Positions 37,279 through 49,555 of a stretch of DNA of 64,000 nt are shown here, one piece after another; within the stretch, counting starts at the first letter, position 1; the number at the start of each line of letters is the position of its first letter. This stretch comes from Polytrichum commune. Taxonomy: Eukaryota; Streptophyta; Polytrichopsida; Polytrichales; Polytrichaceae. Both the position numbers and the translations under genes were made by a program. The notes beneath the pieces are model-generated. The model was not told the DNA's origin. It did not search any database and saw only the letters and a list, made by a program, of their open reading frames with translations. The DNA is taken from NCBI GenBank assembly GCA_950295325.1, contig OX485804.1, positions 6,758,001-6,822,000 of the forward strand. The letters are read 5' to 3'.

Positions 37279-38600
37279 CAGTGGTGTAATTGGGTTGGAG
37301 TTATTTGAGTGGACTACATCATATTTGAAAAGCTAGAATTTTCATGCAAGTCTGTGGCATCTCCCATTTGACACACTTGCAAGGATGTTCTTTTCTGAAT
37401 ATATTGGCTATAGGATGCTAACTGCATATGGCTCCGAGTTTAATGGAACCAGTTACTTAAGAGCTGCACTGAAGGATGCCATGAGAGCAGTGGCACACTG
37501 ACATGAAAAGCCACAGGTGGTACCCATCGAGAGGCTTCAACAGCCAAACTCACTGTAGGTCCCCTCCTTCTATCTAGAGCTGAATTGGCTGTTTTAGGTT
37601 GTAGTTTTACTCTAGTTCTAGTATTATATGAAGCTCGATACTGTACATACAGGTTTGGATGAACCACAGTTGGGTGAGAACACCTTCTAATCTTCGACTA
37701 TGCACATTCAAGTTCCGATCAGTTCATTTACGGCCCAAGGTGGCTGGGAACATCTTTGTTCTGAAGTCCTTCATGATCTTCTTAAAGGAGTCGATCTTTG
37801 TTAAAGGCTTGAGAACTTGTCATATCACAGCAACATGTTATGAGTTCGAATTGTTGGCTTGCCAATCAAAGGGATGTTTTGAGCCATGTCATTCTTGAAT
37901 ATCTGCATTATCATTGCTTTTGTAGTAGGTGAGGCTCTTGGTAGGGAGCATTGCTGGAAGGTCCCCCCTACCAAGGGCCTCACCTTATGTAAAGGCCTGC
38001 AATTGTCAGGAGTGAATCTTCTTAACAGATATGAATGGTTTCAGATGTATCACTTCATTGACTGGACCTTCTGTGAACGGATGTCCATATCAAAGGTGGT
38101 GCAGGCAAACCACAAGTTAGAGTATAAAAGGTACAGGAAATCAATGCATAGATTGTCATAAATTTGTCAACATTCATACCTTTCTAATGGGTAAGGATTG
38201 GGTTGAATATCAAAATAAACTTGAAGACCAACAGTTATTATCAATTTGTTTACATAAAGAGTATGGATAACAATTATAGTGGACCAGTTCAACATCCCAG
38301 GTGCGTCTTGCATGGTTCAGTATGAGTAATGAACAGTCTAACCCTGACAACACAACACTTGATAACATGACACCTTGATTATACGACCCGTTTCTGGTGG
38401 ACCAAATTTTCTGGTGTTAATTTATCCTGATCTTATGACTATGATGCTGGTAATACGATATGTTTTAGGCCTGATTCATCATATAATAGAGGTAATCAAT
38501 TTCGTTCGGATTGTGGGAGTTTTCGTGCATTTTCGTTCTAATTTCAATAATTTTAGTGTTGTTGATCATGTTTGCACCAAAAACTTGCACACAATTTAGT
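37279..38600. other. SEC 3' flank
   Basis: It contains the presumed 3' untranslated region of SEC and then unclassified DNA. The poly(A) site is not obvious. The only clear structure is the hairpin at 37927-37985. Confidence 0.4.
37927..37985. repeat. 20-bp stem-loop downstream of SEC
   Basis: Arms 37927-37946 (AGGTGAGGCTCTTGGTAGGG) and 37966-37985 pair with a single mismatch that would be a G-U wobble in a + strand RNA. The loop is 19 nt. It lies about 650 bp after the SEC stop codon. Confidence 0.85.
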
Positions 38601-38799
38601 AAGCACTGACCTCCTCTGCATTGGTTATGGCACCAGCGGATGTTTACAATGTGGATGCGATTGGTCCATTTTATTGTGTCCAAGTAAACAAGACACTAGC
38701 GCAAGGAAAAGTTCTTGGGTGTAAAACGCCAAAGGATTGTCTCAATCTTGCTCTTGACTTAAACACGACAAACACCAACAAGTTGAAACATCTCTACAC

Positions 38800-39284
38800 C
38801 CAAGATGCTTTGGAAGGTGGTTGCCAATGCCACCACTTCAGTGGGCATCCCCCAAAAGCAACCCATAATCCTCTACCAATACTCTCACCTCAGATCCGGC
38901 CCAAATTACACAAAGGTTCACCAATATGATGACCTCAAACCCCTTCAAGAGATTCTCACAACCATCTCACTAAAACCCTCACTTAAGCTTTGCCACCGTC
39001 ACCACCGCAATGCACACCTCCAAAAAGCGATTTAGAATCCTCCACCAAAGCTCCCAATCCAAAGATGCCATCAACACTGTCAACTCAAATTTGACCACAA
39101 TCCCAAAAATGCTCATCAATATGCTGATCCCAAACCCCTTGAAGAGATCCCCACAAAAGCTCATTAAATTTAACCACTACATCTACCTCTCATACCAATT
39201 GACTTAATCCACCAATTCGCACAACCCGCTCATCAAAACCTTCACTCAAGTTGCGCCAACGCCAACATTCATATGCACGCCCCC

Positions 39285-39315
<31 letters not shown>

Positions 39316-42045
39316 ACACACACTCACATTGCAATCCACATCCCGGAAGCACCATTGGCTCAATCTATTTGTTTAATGTATTATTTATCCTTACATCACT
39401 CATCATATAACTAAACACAACATCCTCAAAGAGCCCAACACATCTATATTTTCTCTCATTCTCATTAGTCTCTTGATCCTCAAAACACTCTACACCAATG
39501 CCACAAAGGTACACACAATCACAAAAAATTCCAAATCCACACATAATACACATCACACCACCACCTTAAACCTGCACTAATAAATAGTCTCATATATATA
39601 TCCTCACACTCCTAAGTTTCCCCCGCATAAAAAATACCCATAGCATGCCCATCATGAACAACATAGCCCCCATCAATCCCAACCCACATTGGTACATCAC
39701 ACCCCACACAACACACATCATACATACCATCACTCTCCCTACTTCCCCACACACTTGTACCACACACACCCACCCCGCACAAATCATAACCTCGCCTATA
39801 AAGCACAACCCCTATCAAATCAATAACCGCATAATACAAAATAACATTACCTACATCAAATACCACTTGATTGAAAAAAAATACCTTCATAAACCCAAAT
39901 TAACCACAAATCATAAATCAATTAATAGACCAAAGAATGCTTATACTATTGGAGGCGGCATTCAACAAAATCCCAGATCACTCAAACACATACTTAAAAA
40001 ACCTTCCAAAAGAATATACACAAAGACAAAACCAATACTTCATGCCCAACACCCTAAGATTAAAACCACACTACTTGCACCTTGAAGACATTTTACCCCA
40101 TTCCTCTCCCCCAACACACATATGAACAATCATAATCACCTCCCAAACCTTAGAGGACATAGTTCCCTCCTATCAAAAATACCCACTCCACTTCCAACTA
40201 TATGCCTTTCATAACAACCATTAGCCCCATCCCTCACCAATGTGTCCAACAACTTGCTAGGCAACTAGATGCAAGGTGCCTTATCATCCTTAGATGACTT
40301 GAAGCCCTCGCATACAAACCTCTCCAATCACAATTGCCTATGAGTACATTAAACCAACAAAACACTCATGGCAAAAATATCACACCACAATAATTCCAAA
40401 AAAACCTTCCATTTATCCCAAGTCAATTGACCCACAAACTTATCAAATGCAGCTACCCCATAACTGGATTCATAACAAACCCAAACATTATCCTGCCCAC
40501 ACAGCCACCACCACGCATACATTTCTACATGGAACACAAGTCATATTTAACTTTAGTCTCCCATGCATTATGGAACTAATAGAAGACATACAAGACAAAC
40601 ACACCATTATTCTACCACAAGAAACCAAACCCTTAAAACAAAAATCTACCACCTACATAGACAACCGATTTTCAGAATGCAAAATCCTCTATAATCACAC
40701 AAATGACACAAATCTAAAACCCACAATTCACAACATTTGAATCCCCAAGAGGCAGCACCTTTGCCATGATCCACAAAAACATACTCTACTAAAAATATTT
40801 TCAAAGTCCCCAACACCAAGGAACATATCATTGACTCTACTAGTCTTCAAAATATCTAACGATTCACTCACACCGCTACTCATGATGAACCTATACATGC
40901 CCTCACATCCCACTAACCTCCCACTCATCCCAATAATCAAAGACCAAATCACAATTCTTATAAAAAAATTACCCTACACACAAAGTGATATTAGCACGGG
41001 ACTTCGATAAAGACATCCTCCTAGTTAACCACATACACAAAGGCATTCCCCAAATCCCTAACCAAGAGGACAAAGACTGGGCACAATTCATGCGAGCCTA
41101 GCCTTTCACCCCATCCACAATAATGAAATCTTCTCACAACAAGGTGGCCAAAACTACACCTCCACTAGCCTTATAGATGGCTTCTAGACCAACATCCTAC
41201 TTCACACCCTACCAAAATGCCAAACCTTAACTAACCAAAGTCAAAACTTAGAGCATTACCTAGTGAGCCTCACACTCAACTTTGTACAACTGGTTCGAAA
41301 ATCACAGCAGTCACCGAACTACCAACTAAGAATTACAATCATGGGTTGGTGAACTTACCAACATAGGATGGACTACCAAGATAGAAGCCTGCAAAATCAC
41401 TAGAAACTATAAGAAAATAATCACCAAATACATAATCATATTAAACAACAAACCCAAAACAATACATGACAAATTTTCAAATTTACCACCAATGCACCTC
41501 TAGATTGCCTCAAAGACACAAACAACCACATGCTTACACACTCTCAAGACATTGCCCAAGAAATATGGTGCTCACAACAAACCTACTTCCAAAGATAAGC
41601 CCATATATGTGACGACCTCCTGACCACCCGTCAACATGCCATTGTGTAGTCAGAAAATACCCCTAGCATGGCCTCAATGGCCTCATCCTTGAGGCAAGAG
41701 GCCCCAAAGTGCCACCTTATCCAAAAGAATCACAAGAGAAGTCTTCAATAATAGCCTCAAAAATCTAGCAAGAAGGAAAACACCGGGCCATGATAACATC
41801 CCCGATGAAATCCTCAAAGCATTATGCATGACCTTGCATGACATGCTCTTCTTAGTTTTCCGGCAATGCTCTCTCCAAAAGAACATCCCGGATATTGGAA
41901 ACATGACAAAATCATATTACTCCACAAATAAGGCATTTGGGCAAGTTTGAATTCTAATGCCAGCATCGATCTAAATTCGCTCCTCAAATACAAAATATTT
42001 GGATGCAAAATTCTCGTGGAAGAACTTGAAATTCATAATTTGTAC
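38800..42045 (+). mobile_element. Decayed LINE (non-LTR retrotransposon)
   Basis: Pieces of endonuclease and reverse transcriptase follow each other in several frames on the + strand. Endonuclease: IIL-QETK near 40600-40630, RGSTFAMIHKN near 40748-40783, VILARDFDKDIL (degenerate GDFN box) near 40989-41028, SLIDGF and EHYLVSLTL near 41170-41280. Reverse transcriptase: PGHDNIPDEILKAL near 41784-41825, YWKHDKIILLHK near 41893-41929, LLKYKIFGCKILVEEL near 41981-42028. Frameshifts and stops make it non-functional, and it is truncated within the reverse transcriptase. The sense strand is strikingly A/C-rich. The 5' boundary is a guess; 38838-39290 contains an imperfect internal duplication of about 200 bp. 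Confidence 0.7.
39280..39323. repeat. C22 run followed by (AC)n
   Basis: A homopolymer C run at 39280-39301 passes into a CA microsatellite. Run lengths are likely unreliable in assembly. Confidence 0.9.
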
Positions 42046-44867
42046 AATGTCCATTGTGGCGAATGACTTATATTTTGTGATATTCAACGGATGGTATTCA
42101 TGAGGCGAGAGTTAGAGGTGGCAATCATGTTGGGCAAGATTATAGGGTTTAGCATGTGTTCATGACGAGGAAATCATCATCATCATCATCATTGATCTAA
42201 ACTTGCTCCTTCCAATTTCCCACATTGCTTGCCACAAGGAGTATGCCAAGTCGTTTTGATTGCATCCCCACATCGCTCTCCCTCTTTTACTCTTATTTCA
42301 TTCAAGAGGATCAATGTCAGTATATCATCAAGTGATCCACACCAATTAGTATCATTTGTTATAGACAAGACAAAACTTATGTACATAGTGGATTTCGTCC
42401 ACGCTCACTGGAATTGAAATGTTGTCGGTTCCTCCTCATTAGTGACGCATGTGCATTTTGTTTCTTCAAATCTTTAGATTCAACCCTTTAAGCTCCGATT
42501 CAACTTGTCCGATTGTGAGCGTCAATATCAACATCACAATGTTACACTTTGTGTTATTCCATAATATCACAAGCTACACTAAACATCCATGTTAACACTA
42601 CAAAATTCCGTAACATCGCATGTACTTTGGTTGCCACATGTATAATACTACAGAGTTTAAAATTAGGGCCTATTGAAAATGGATCTCTCTCTCTCTCTAT
42701 CTATCTATCTATATATATGTGGAGTTGGAAGTGGTCGTTATGGTCACACATCATACCTTCAACCCCATCAAGTGGCATTGCCCTTAGCCAACCTAGACCA
42801 AGGATGAACACGCCGTGATGCCCAAAAAGTGACGACATCAAGCTTCGTGGTGTGGTAAGGTGAGAACCCTATGAAACGCGACATCTTGTTTACTCAAAGT
42901 AGGCGAGGGAGCACGGAAGGCTTTTACTAAAGTTATGCCCTCCTCTCAATAATGAGGATCATGCATTACATGAAGAGAGAGAGAGAGGCCCACCTGCAAT
43001 TACAAGTCCCAAGTTGCACCCAAGAAGCTCGCTCGAGCAGTGCTAAGGAAGACTCCCAAACTAGCTAAGCTTAACTTACCTCACCCAATCCATATGGCTG
43101 CTGAAATAGCCCTTGGGTCCAATGATGATCCACATCCCCCAAAAAGCAACGAGTCAATCAAGCCCATATAATCAGGGAAAGCGAATCTCTGAGGATATAT
43201 GGGGGCCCAAAAAAAAAAACAAAAGAACAAAAAAAAAGTAAAAGTTCCTTGGCCTTCACTTTTCCAATTTTCTCCTTTCGGGCCCTGCTGTCTACACATC
43301 GCCTTATAACATAAGGTTGAGGGTGCTTAAACCAGCACTTTAAGCTATTGCACGTACACACGTGACACGGCCATGTGGTTGGTGTAAAATACATATATTC
43401 ATCTTACGCCCTCTCCCCACCCGACTTTACCAAATAACCAAAGTCTTTTTCTAAAAATTGGGTAAAGCTCTCTCGGTTATAAGTTAGGGGAGGCATTCAA
43501 CTATCCCAATGCACCTACAAGAACTTGCTCCGGAGATTTTTGAGTAGGTTTAAGTTAAGTGGCTTTCACACATGCACATGGTTTTGTTTACCAAGCAATG
43601 AATGTTGGATAGTTTTTTTTGTCTCATCCCCAAATCCCTTACTACTCGTCTATCTTACCATCGGTTTTTGTTAATGAAGCTCCTCATGCCCTCATAGCTA
43701 AGACTAAAAAGCAACCAATCACAAGGGCAGGAGGCAACACTTTTAAAGGCCCTATATTCTTGCCTCATGTCTAGGTATTGATGGGAGGGTCGGTGCTTGA
43801 GGCTTAAAACCTCCACTTTTAAGCCATGCCACATCACTTGTCAACTAGGCTCGGCACTAGATAATGTCGATGATGTATGTGAAGGCCGGGTTTTTAGAAC
43901 CAACTTTTAGGCTTAGCTAAAGTCAGGTGGGGAGGGGGCATTAGCCTTTGGGCTAGACAAGGGTATAAAGAGATGAGAAATTTGTTTTCAGCCTCAATTG
44001 AATATTTGATGAATATTCAAAGTTGAAACCACTAGTTTACTTAAACCAATCCATAGGCCCCATATATGACAGCCATGGATATGATGAGGACCACACCGTC
44101 AATGCCGAGAACCAACACAACATAGTTGGGTACTTAGACCCAAGCTAGATCAAAAGCCCAACTAGTAATGATCTCGGGGGGGGGGGGCACTCCCTTGTAT
44201 ATTTTGCATACACCTGCGATAATGACCTATTAAAATGGGGGCTATTTACCTATGAGAAAGGATTATAAGGGATGCTAATTTTTGAAATAATGGTAAATTG
44301 TTGTGATTATTTGCACCCTATTGGTAATTATGAATTCTTGGATGGTTGATTTTATGGTACCCTATATTATTTATATGTAATTTTTTTCCCCTGATTGCCC
44401 CCATTCCTTAAAGTGTATGATACAATAGAATTCTCGTTAGAAGCACGTGTACAGAGTAAGAGAAACAAACATTTACTAGGGTTTAGGGTTCAGGGTCACA
44501 CTGAAGTCCGGGAAAAACAAAACACTAAACAATAACAACAAAAGATTGCAATTACATGTCATTAAGCAACACAAGCCAACGAATAAAAGTTGTGTTGGAT
44601 AGCACAGTTAGAAACCTTGAGGTCTTAGGGAACAGACCAACCACATGTGTCTCAAAGTCACATTTACAAGGTTTGCAGAAGCCCTACAATTGATGCCTTG
44701 ATCTTCCAATCCTACACATTGGAGGAAAATCCCACGCCATGCAAGCAAAATCCACCTAAACTAGCTAGGCTACCATTTACACACGTGGAAGATATGAGGG
44801 TACTCGAACTGAAATGACTACTACAGATTTCAAGGTATACTAATGATCATTCAGCCCTTCTTCCAAA
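42046..44867. other. Intergenic DNA, nothing recognised
   Basis: Contains an ATC microsatellite near 42175-42192, a (CT)n(CTAT)n tract near 42683-42713, a G run near 44176-44188 and a short telomere-like string AGGGTTTAGGG near 44478. No gene is supported. Confidence 0.45.
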
Positions 44868-45254
44868 TTATATCTCCACATGTGTGAGATAGTACAAATT
44901 TAGCAGGTTTTGTTTTTTATTTGAAATGAACTCACTCAATGAGTTTGCATCTACCTCATCTAAGGTGTAGATTTTGCTAGTTGATTCATACACTAGAGAC
45001 ACAGTTGAGATAATAGCATCCACATCAACCCACATACAGTCACTCTCAACATACTTATATTTGTTGAGACCCGGCTGTTTTTTGAACCAATGGAGGTAAG
45101 CCATAGCAGTTGGGAAGAGAGTTTCTCTATTTCCGTTCTGGACTGCACGTTTCATCAAGTCAATGGGTTGCCAACAATTGCCCCACTTAGTACCAACCTT
45201 CACCCTTATCTTTTGAACCCTTCCTATATAGAACATGCCATGTTTTGGTGGCAA
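44868..45254 (-). pseudogene. Fragment of unidentified protein family (PIDLM fragment 1)
   Basis: A 128-codon open frame on the minus strand contains CWQPIDLMKR, then HWFKKQ, then MWVDVDAIISTV. The same order of motifs appears in the + strand frame at 60034-60234 (QYRDPIDLMNR, CWYQKG, LMVDLETIINC). This argues that both derive from one protein, perhaps an unannotated transposon product or a multicopy host gene. No start context, introns or flanking exons are evident. I do not recognise the family. Confidence 0.45.
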
Positions 45255-46930
45255 AGTATTTAATTTTTGAAACTATCGCTTTTTCTCCATGCTATTTTAT
45301 ATGTACCACTTAGGTAATTTAATCATGTTTTGTCAAATGCTATATTACATATAATCATGTTTCACAATCCCAGAGCACCCTATACTACATCTAATAATTT
45401 TACAAATTTTACGCCAAATTTTTATACAAGACCCTATATTTTATCGCACGTAGTTCCTACAGTTTTTCGCTAGTTCCTACGTCGTTCATGGCACCTAAAA
45501 CTGTCACTCTGTGATTGTGGACACTCCTACACCATGGGGAACAGTTCAAGGTAGTAGAGTGTTGGCATTTGGGAGGCGTTTATAAGTGTTGGTTTTGGGT
45601 GGGGTGTTGGTTTTAGCACCCTCTACCTTAGCTCATATCACTTTTTGAACACAAACATCCACTTGAGGATACTAAGATACATTTGCCTTGCCCATACCAA
45701 GTAGTTTATAGGTATGAGTTAGAGTGTGAGTTGGTTTGTGTGCCTCAAGGTGGATGAGTATGTGGATATCTCAACTCTCATTTCCCACTAACCATGTGGG
45801 ATTATTCAAACCTTGATCACTCTTAAACTTCTAACAATCACCATCCTATGACTACTAGCAACCTAATGGTCTACCTTCAACACCTTGTGTGGATGGGCCG
45901 AGCACTCACAACTATGCAACTAGATAGAAACCCATTCTCACTATGAATAATCTCAAATTTGGTATTGGAGACCTAGCAAAGGGAATATATATATAAGAAT
46001 AGTCCTCGAACATTACAAAGGAGCTTGGGATAATAAATGGGAGTGTGATATGGCTTCCCATGGCAACAATGTGGATAGAGTGGAATTTGTTGTTTTATTC
46101 CAACATGGTTAGGAAAAACACAAACAACACTTTTGTTGTGTAAATAACACAATTTGAGAAGAAAAAAGACATGCCCAACAAAATTTTGAATTGGCAAACT
46201 CTTCCATTTAGAATTTATCTATGGCACACCCATCCATTGGCAAGGTGAAATTGTAGTAAATTATTCTATACCCTACTTTTGTTTTTGGTTCACTTCACAT
46301 TGAAAAACAACGGTAAATCCCAAATCGATCTACTTTAGTGGATCCAATTGGATTGAGTCAACTTCCACATTGTAGAAGTTTGTTTTTGTGACATTCAATT
46401 CATCCATGATGGATGAGTTTACCTAGACGCCATACATGGATGATCCCCATCCGTAAGGTGGAGGGGCCTAATTCAACTAGAACATGTTGGGATGGTAGGC
46501 CTCACATGTCAAGTGGGTTTTTTTGGCTTAATGGATTTATTGTAATGTGATCCGTGCGTGGGCTCTACCGTTAGTTTACAAGTTGCACTTGTATGGCAGT
46601 CAAGAAAGGTAGGGAGCTTCATGTTGGTTGAAAGTGGGGTGATTCAAGTACCAAGACATTTTTCCAAAATAGACATGAAGTTGCATGCTCCATCATTTCA
46701 AGCATTGCAAGATCACTTGGGCAAATCTTGGACCTCCTCCCCTTCTAGCCATCTACATCTCGAACAAGACCCCTTGGGCAAGAGAGACAAGGTGATGTTG
46801 GCAAATGTATAGAATTCGAGTGGAATTAAAATGACTCCAACCATGTTGAAACCACATCAATCGGACTTCATGCGAGTTATGTTACGATTGCCAACATGAA
46901 GAATTCTTATTATCTATCATGGTTGTATCA
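45255..46930. other. Intergenic DNA, nothing recognised
   Basis: AT-rich, with only short unsupported frames; the one at 46558-46812 has no recognisable similarity. Confidence 0.4.
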
Positions 46931-46940
46931 AGGACCCCAA

Positions 46941-47207
46941 TAAATAAATAAATAAATAAATAACATCGGGCAATCCAACATGAGTTTGAGACTGTTGGTC
47001 CTACTCTGCTCAAGAATTCTCTTGGTGCAGGGTGGAGTTTACTGCCTACCTTGCAGTGGGTGGACTCTTGGCTTCCTACCTACCCTAGCTAGTTTCATTT
47101 GTCAAGTAGAGAGAAATTTCATAGCAGGAATTGAACCGCCAACCACTCCATTCCGAAATGGGTACCTCTCCACTATCACCTGGTAGTTTAGGGTCATCTC
47201 AGACTAG
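46941..47207 (-). mobile_element. tRNA-related SINE, long subtype, with perfect target-site duplication
   Basis: Flanked by AGGACCCCAA at 46931-46940 and 47208-47217, a perfect 10-bp duplication. On the minus strand it starts CTAGTCTGAGATGACCC, carries the B box GGTTCAATTCC with a possible A box (TAGTGGAGAGG) about 27 bp before it, and ends with a (TTTA)n-type tail. This is the best-preserved copy of the family and defines its ends. Confidence 0.9.
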
Positions 47208-47217
47208 AGGACCCCAA

Positions 47218-47801
47218 CATGGTTAGTGTTAAGCACTTTTTGTAAACTAAACCTATTGATTAACTCACATACATATTACTTAACTACATCAATCTACATT
47301 ACTAACATCCTTTACATTACGCAAGAGATTGGTGTGACACAAATATATCTCACAAAGCATATTACAATGAATAAGCACGAAGGTGCACTCTACAACCATC
47401 ATTTGTAGTGACTGTCAATACCCGAGTAGCTTCTAGAAACATACGATATCATCCTTTTTCTACATACTAAACTTGAACCGAAACTACACTATTTATGACG
47501 TTAGTGTCACTTGCTATTTGAAAATACACAAATGCTATATATTTTTACTATTTTTTACCAAATAAAGTTGTTAACATTCTATAATGTCCACACAACCAAT
47601 TTGACATCATCTGGTAAAATATGAGATATACAATAAATAAATATGGCATTGCGTAATTCCAAATAGTAAGTGACATTAAAAATCATATTCATTGTAGCTA
47701 ATTAACCAACAACTAACTAATCCAAAAAGCATGTCCTAAACATTGTTCACTTTCCACCATTGGAACCCGCGGGCTGTGGTTTTGTGCTCAGGATAGCTTC
47801 C
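47218..47801. other. Intergenic DNA, nothing recognised
   Basis: AT-rich sequence between the SINE and the next MITE; no supported feature. Confidence 0.4.
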
Positions 47802-47804
47802 TAA

Positions 47805-48302
47805 GGGCCACTTCACACACGAGCCAAGACCCATGACCATGAAATTGTGAGAGCCCAAAAGAAAGTGTCCAAAGGCCGTCCCAACGCACCTCCAACATCA
47901 TGTAGTGTGGTCACGGATCCTCAAGTGTCATGTGAAGTCATATGTTACTGGGCCCTCAACCAAATGCTAATTCAATGAATGTCTATTCATGCGGGTCCTC
48001 AAACATGATAGAATAGAATAAGTCAATGGTTGTTAGCGTTTGGAGTGCCATGGTCTCTTGGTTTTGTGTTAAGCCTACCTCCAAGAGGTAGTTTTTGAAA
48101 ATAATCCAAGTGACCATGAAATATGATTCATTCCATGCCATGTAAGAATCCATGTAGACTTTACATCCATCTTGCATTCACATACTTGGTTGGTCCCTCA
48201 GCGCAGTGTGAAGCAAACTTGGACCAACTCCGCCTTTTCCACCAATGGGAGTGCTTGAAGTGTAATGGTCACGGGCTCTCAATTTTGTGTGTGAAGTGGC
48301 CC
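47805..48302. mobile_element. MITE family 2, copy 3
   Basis: The ends GGGCCACTTCACACACGAG and GTGTGTGAAGTGGCCC are inverted repeats, flanked by TAA on both sides (47802-47804 and 48303-48305). The 498-bp interior matches the copy at 53758-54233 over nearly its whole length. Confidence 0.9.
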
Positions 48303-48818
48303 TAAGTAAACATGATATGACCACACCTGTGCACAAAAACTAGGTTTCCATCCACACACATATATAAATATTTCATATCTTGATTCAATAAAGAAAAACC
48401 AAAAGATCACAACATATGACCAATTGGACTTGGGAACATTAGGATTTTTGACCGATTATGTCAAAAAACATTCCCATGCCCACACGGTGCCAATCAGTGT
48501 GTATGTTTCACAAATTTCATTTGACATTCAACTTCAAATCCAAAGTGTCGTGTGTTATTTTAAATTCAAAATTCAAAGGGGAAAGAAAAGATGTGAACTA
48601 ACATCTACTTTTTCTTCTAAAATGTCACCTCAATATCACATGCCTAGTAGAACGTGTCATATTTATAACGTGTCAATTGACGCGTGGTTTTTTTCTTCAA
48701 TAGTCACACTACATGTCAAATGTCAACTGGCGTGTTTTTTGTTTGTGCAAGTTTTTGCATGTCAAATGTCAAAAACTTGCAAAAACTTGTCCAAAAATAC
48801 ACATTGGTGCCAATGAAC

Positions 48819-49179
48819 GCCCCGGGCTAGATCACATCTTCATTTGGCTGGCCCTTGCCCCTCCCACACCTCTTTCGTTGCCCGGTCTTCCTGCTCGCAC
48901 ATGTGTGGGAACTTTTCCACATTGGGAACCAATGTGGCAATACCTGGTCAAAATTACAAATATTTCAAGTTGACATCACTTTCATCATTCCCAAGTTAAT
49001 TGATGGAGTTCCTTCACATGCCAAAGGAGCTTAATGGCTCAAGTGACCAAGTATTATCACATTGGTTCCCAACGGGGAAGAGGTCCCACTCAGGTGCGGG
49101 CAGGAAGACCGGGCAGTGAAGGAGACGTGGGAGGGCCGGGCAAGGGCCAGCCAAATGAAGATGTGATCTAGCCCGGAGC
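48819..49179. mobile_element. MITE with long terminal inverted repeats (Mutator-like)
   Basis: The left end GCCCCGGGCTAGATCACATC and right end GATGTGATCTAGCCCGGAGC are near-perfect inverted repeats. The inverted similarity extends inward well over 100 bp on each side (GGCTGGCCCTTGCCC, CCCGGTCTTCCTGC, ATTGGGAACCAATGTG). Flanking CCAATGAAC (48810-48818) and CCAACGAAC (49180-49188) form a 9-bp target-site duplication with one mismatch. Long TIRs and 9 bp fit Mutator-like elements. Confidence 0.85.
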
Positions 49180-49188
49180 CCAACGAAC

Positions 49189-49508
49189 CAAAATGTCTGA
49201 AGAAAGTATAAATTTTACTGTTGTTTTTTTCTGTCAGCCCTCTATTATATTACTTACGCGTTTTGTGTCATACATCATCTTTCACTAATTTGTAGGTTCG
49301 TCTATTCTTAAAGTTGTATATATAATTTTAATAGAAAAAATGGGAATCTTCAGTGCATTTTGATCTCCACAAAATCTCTCACTCGATTGTCCCAATTTTA
49401 AACAAAATCTTGTGAAAAAACTCGCAGCATCTCCTGTATTTAACAGAGGCTGTCAGGACAAGAAATTTGACCAAGTTTAGACACAGGCAGGTTCTTTGAT
49501 CTTCAAAA

Positions 49509-49555
<47 letters not shown>

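Noticed and set aside
39645..40125. Long + strand frames of repetitive Thr/His/Pro/Asn composition
   Set aside because: They follow from the A/C-rich bias of the LINE region; frames overlap and none shows a clear domain.
44470..44500. Telomere repeat
   Set aside because: Only about two diverged TTTAGGG-like units; chance or a short interstitial trace.
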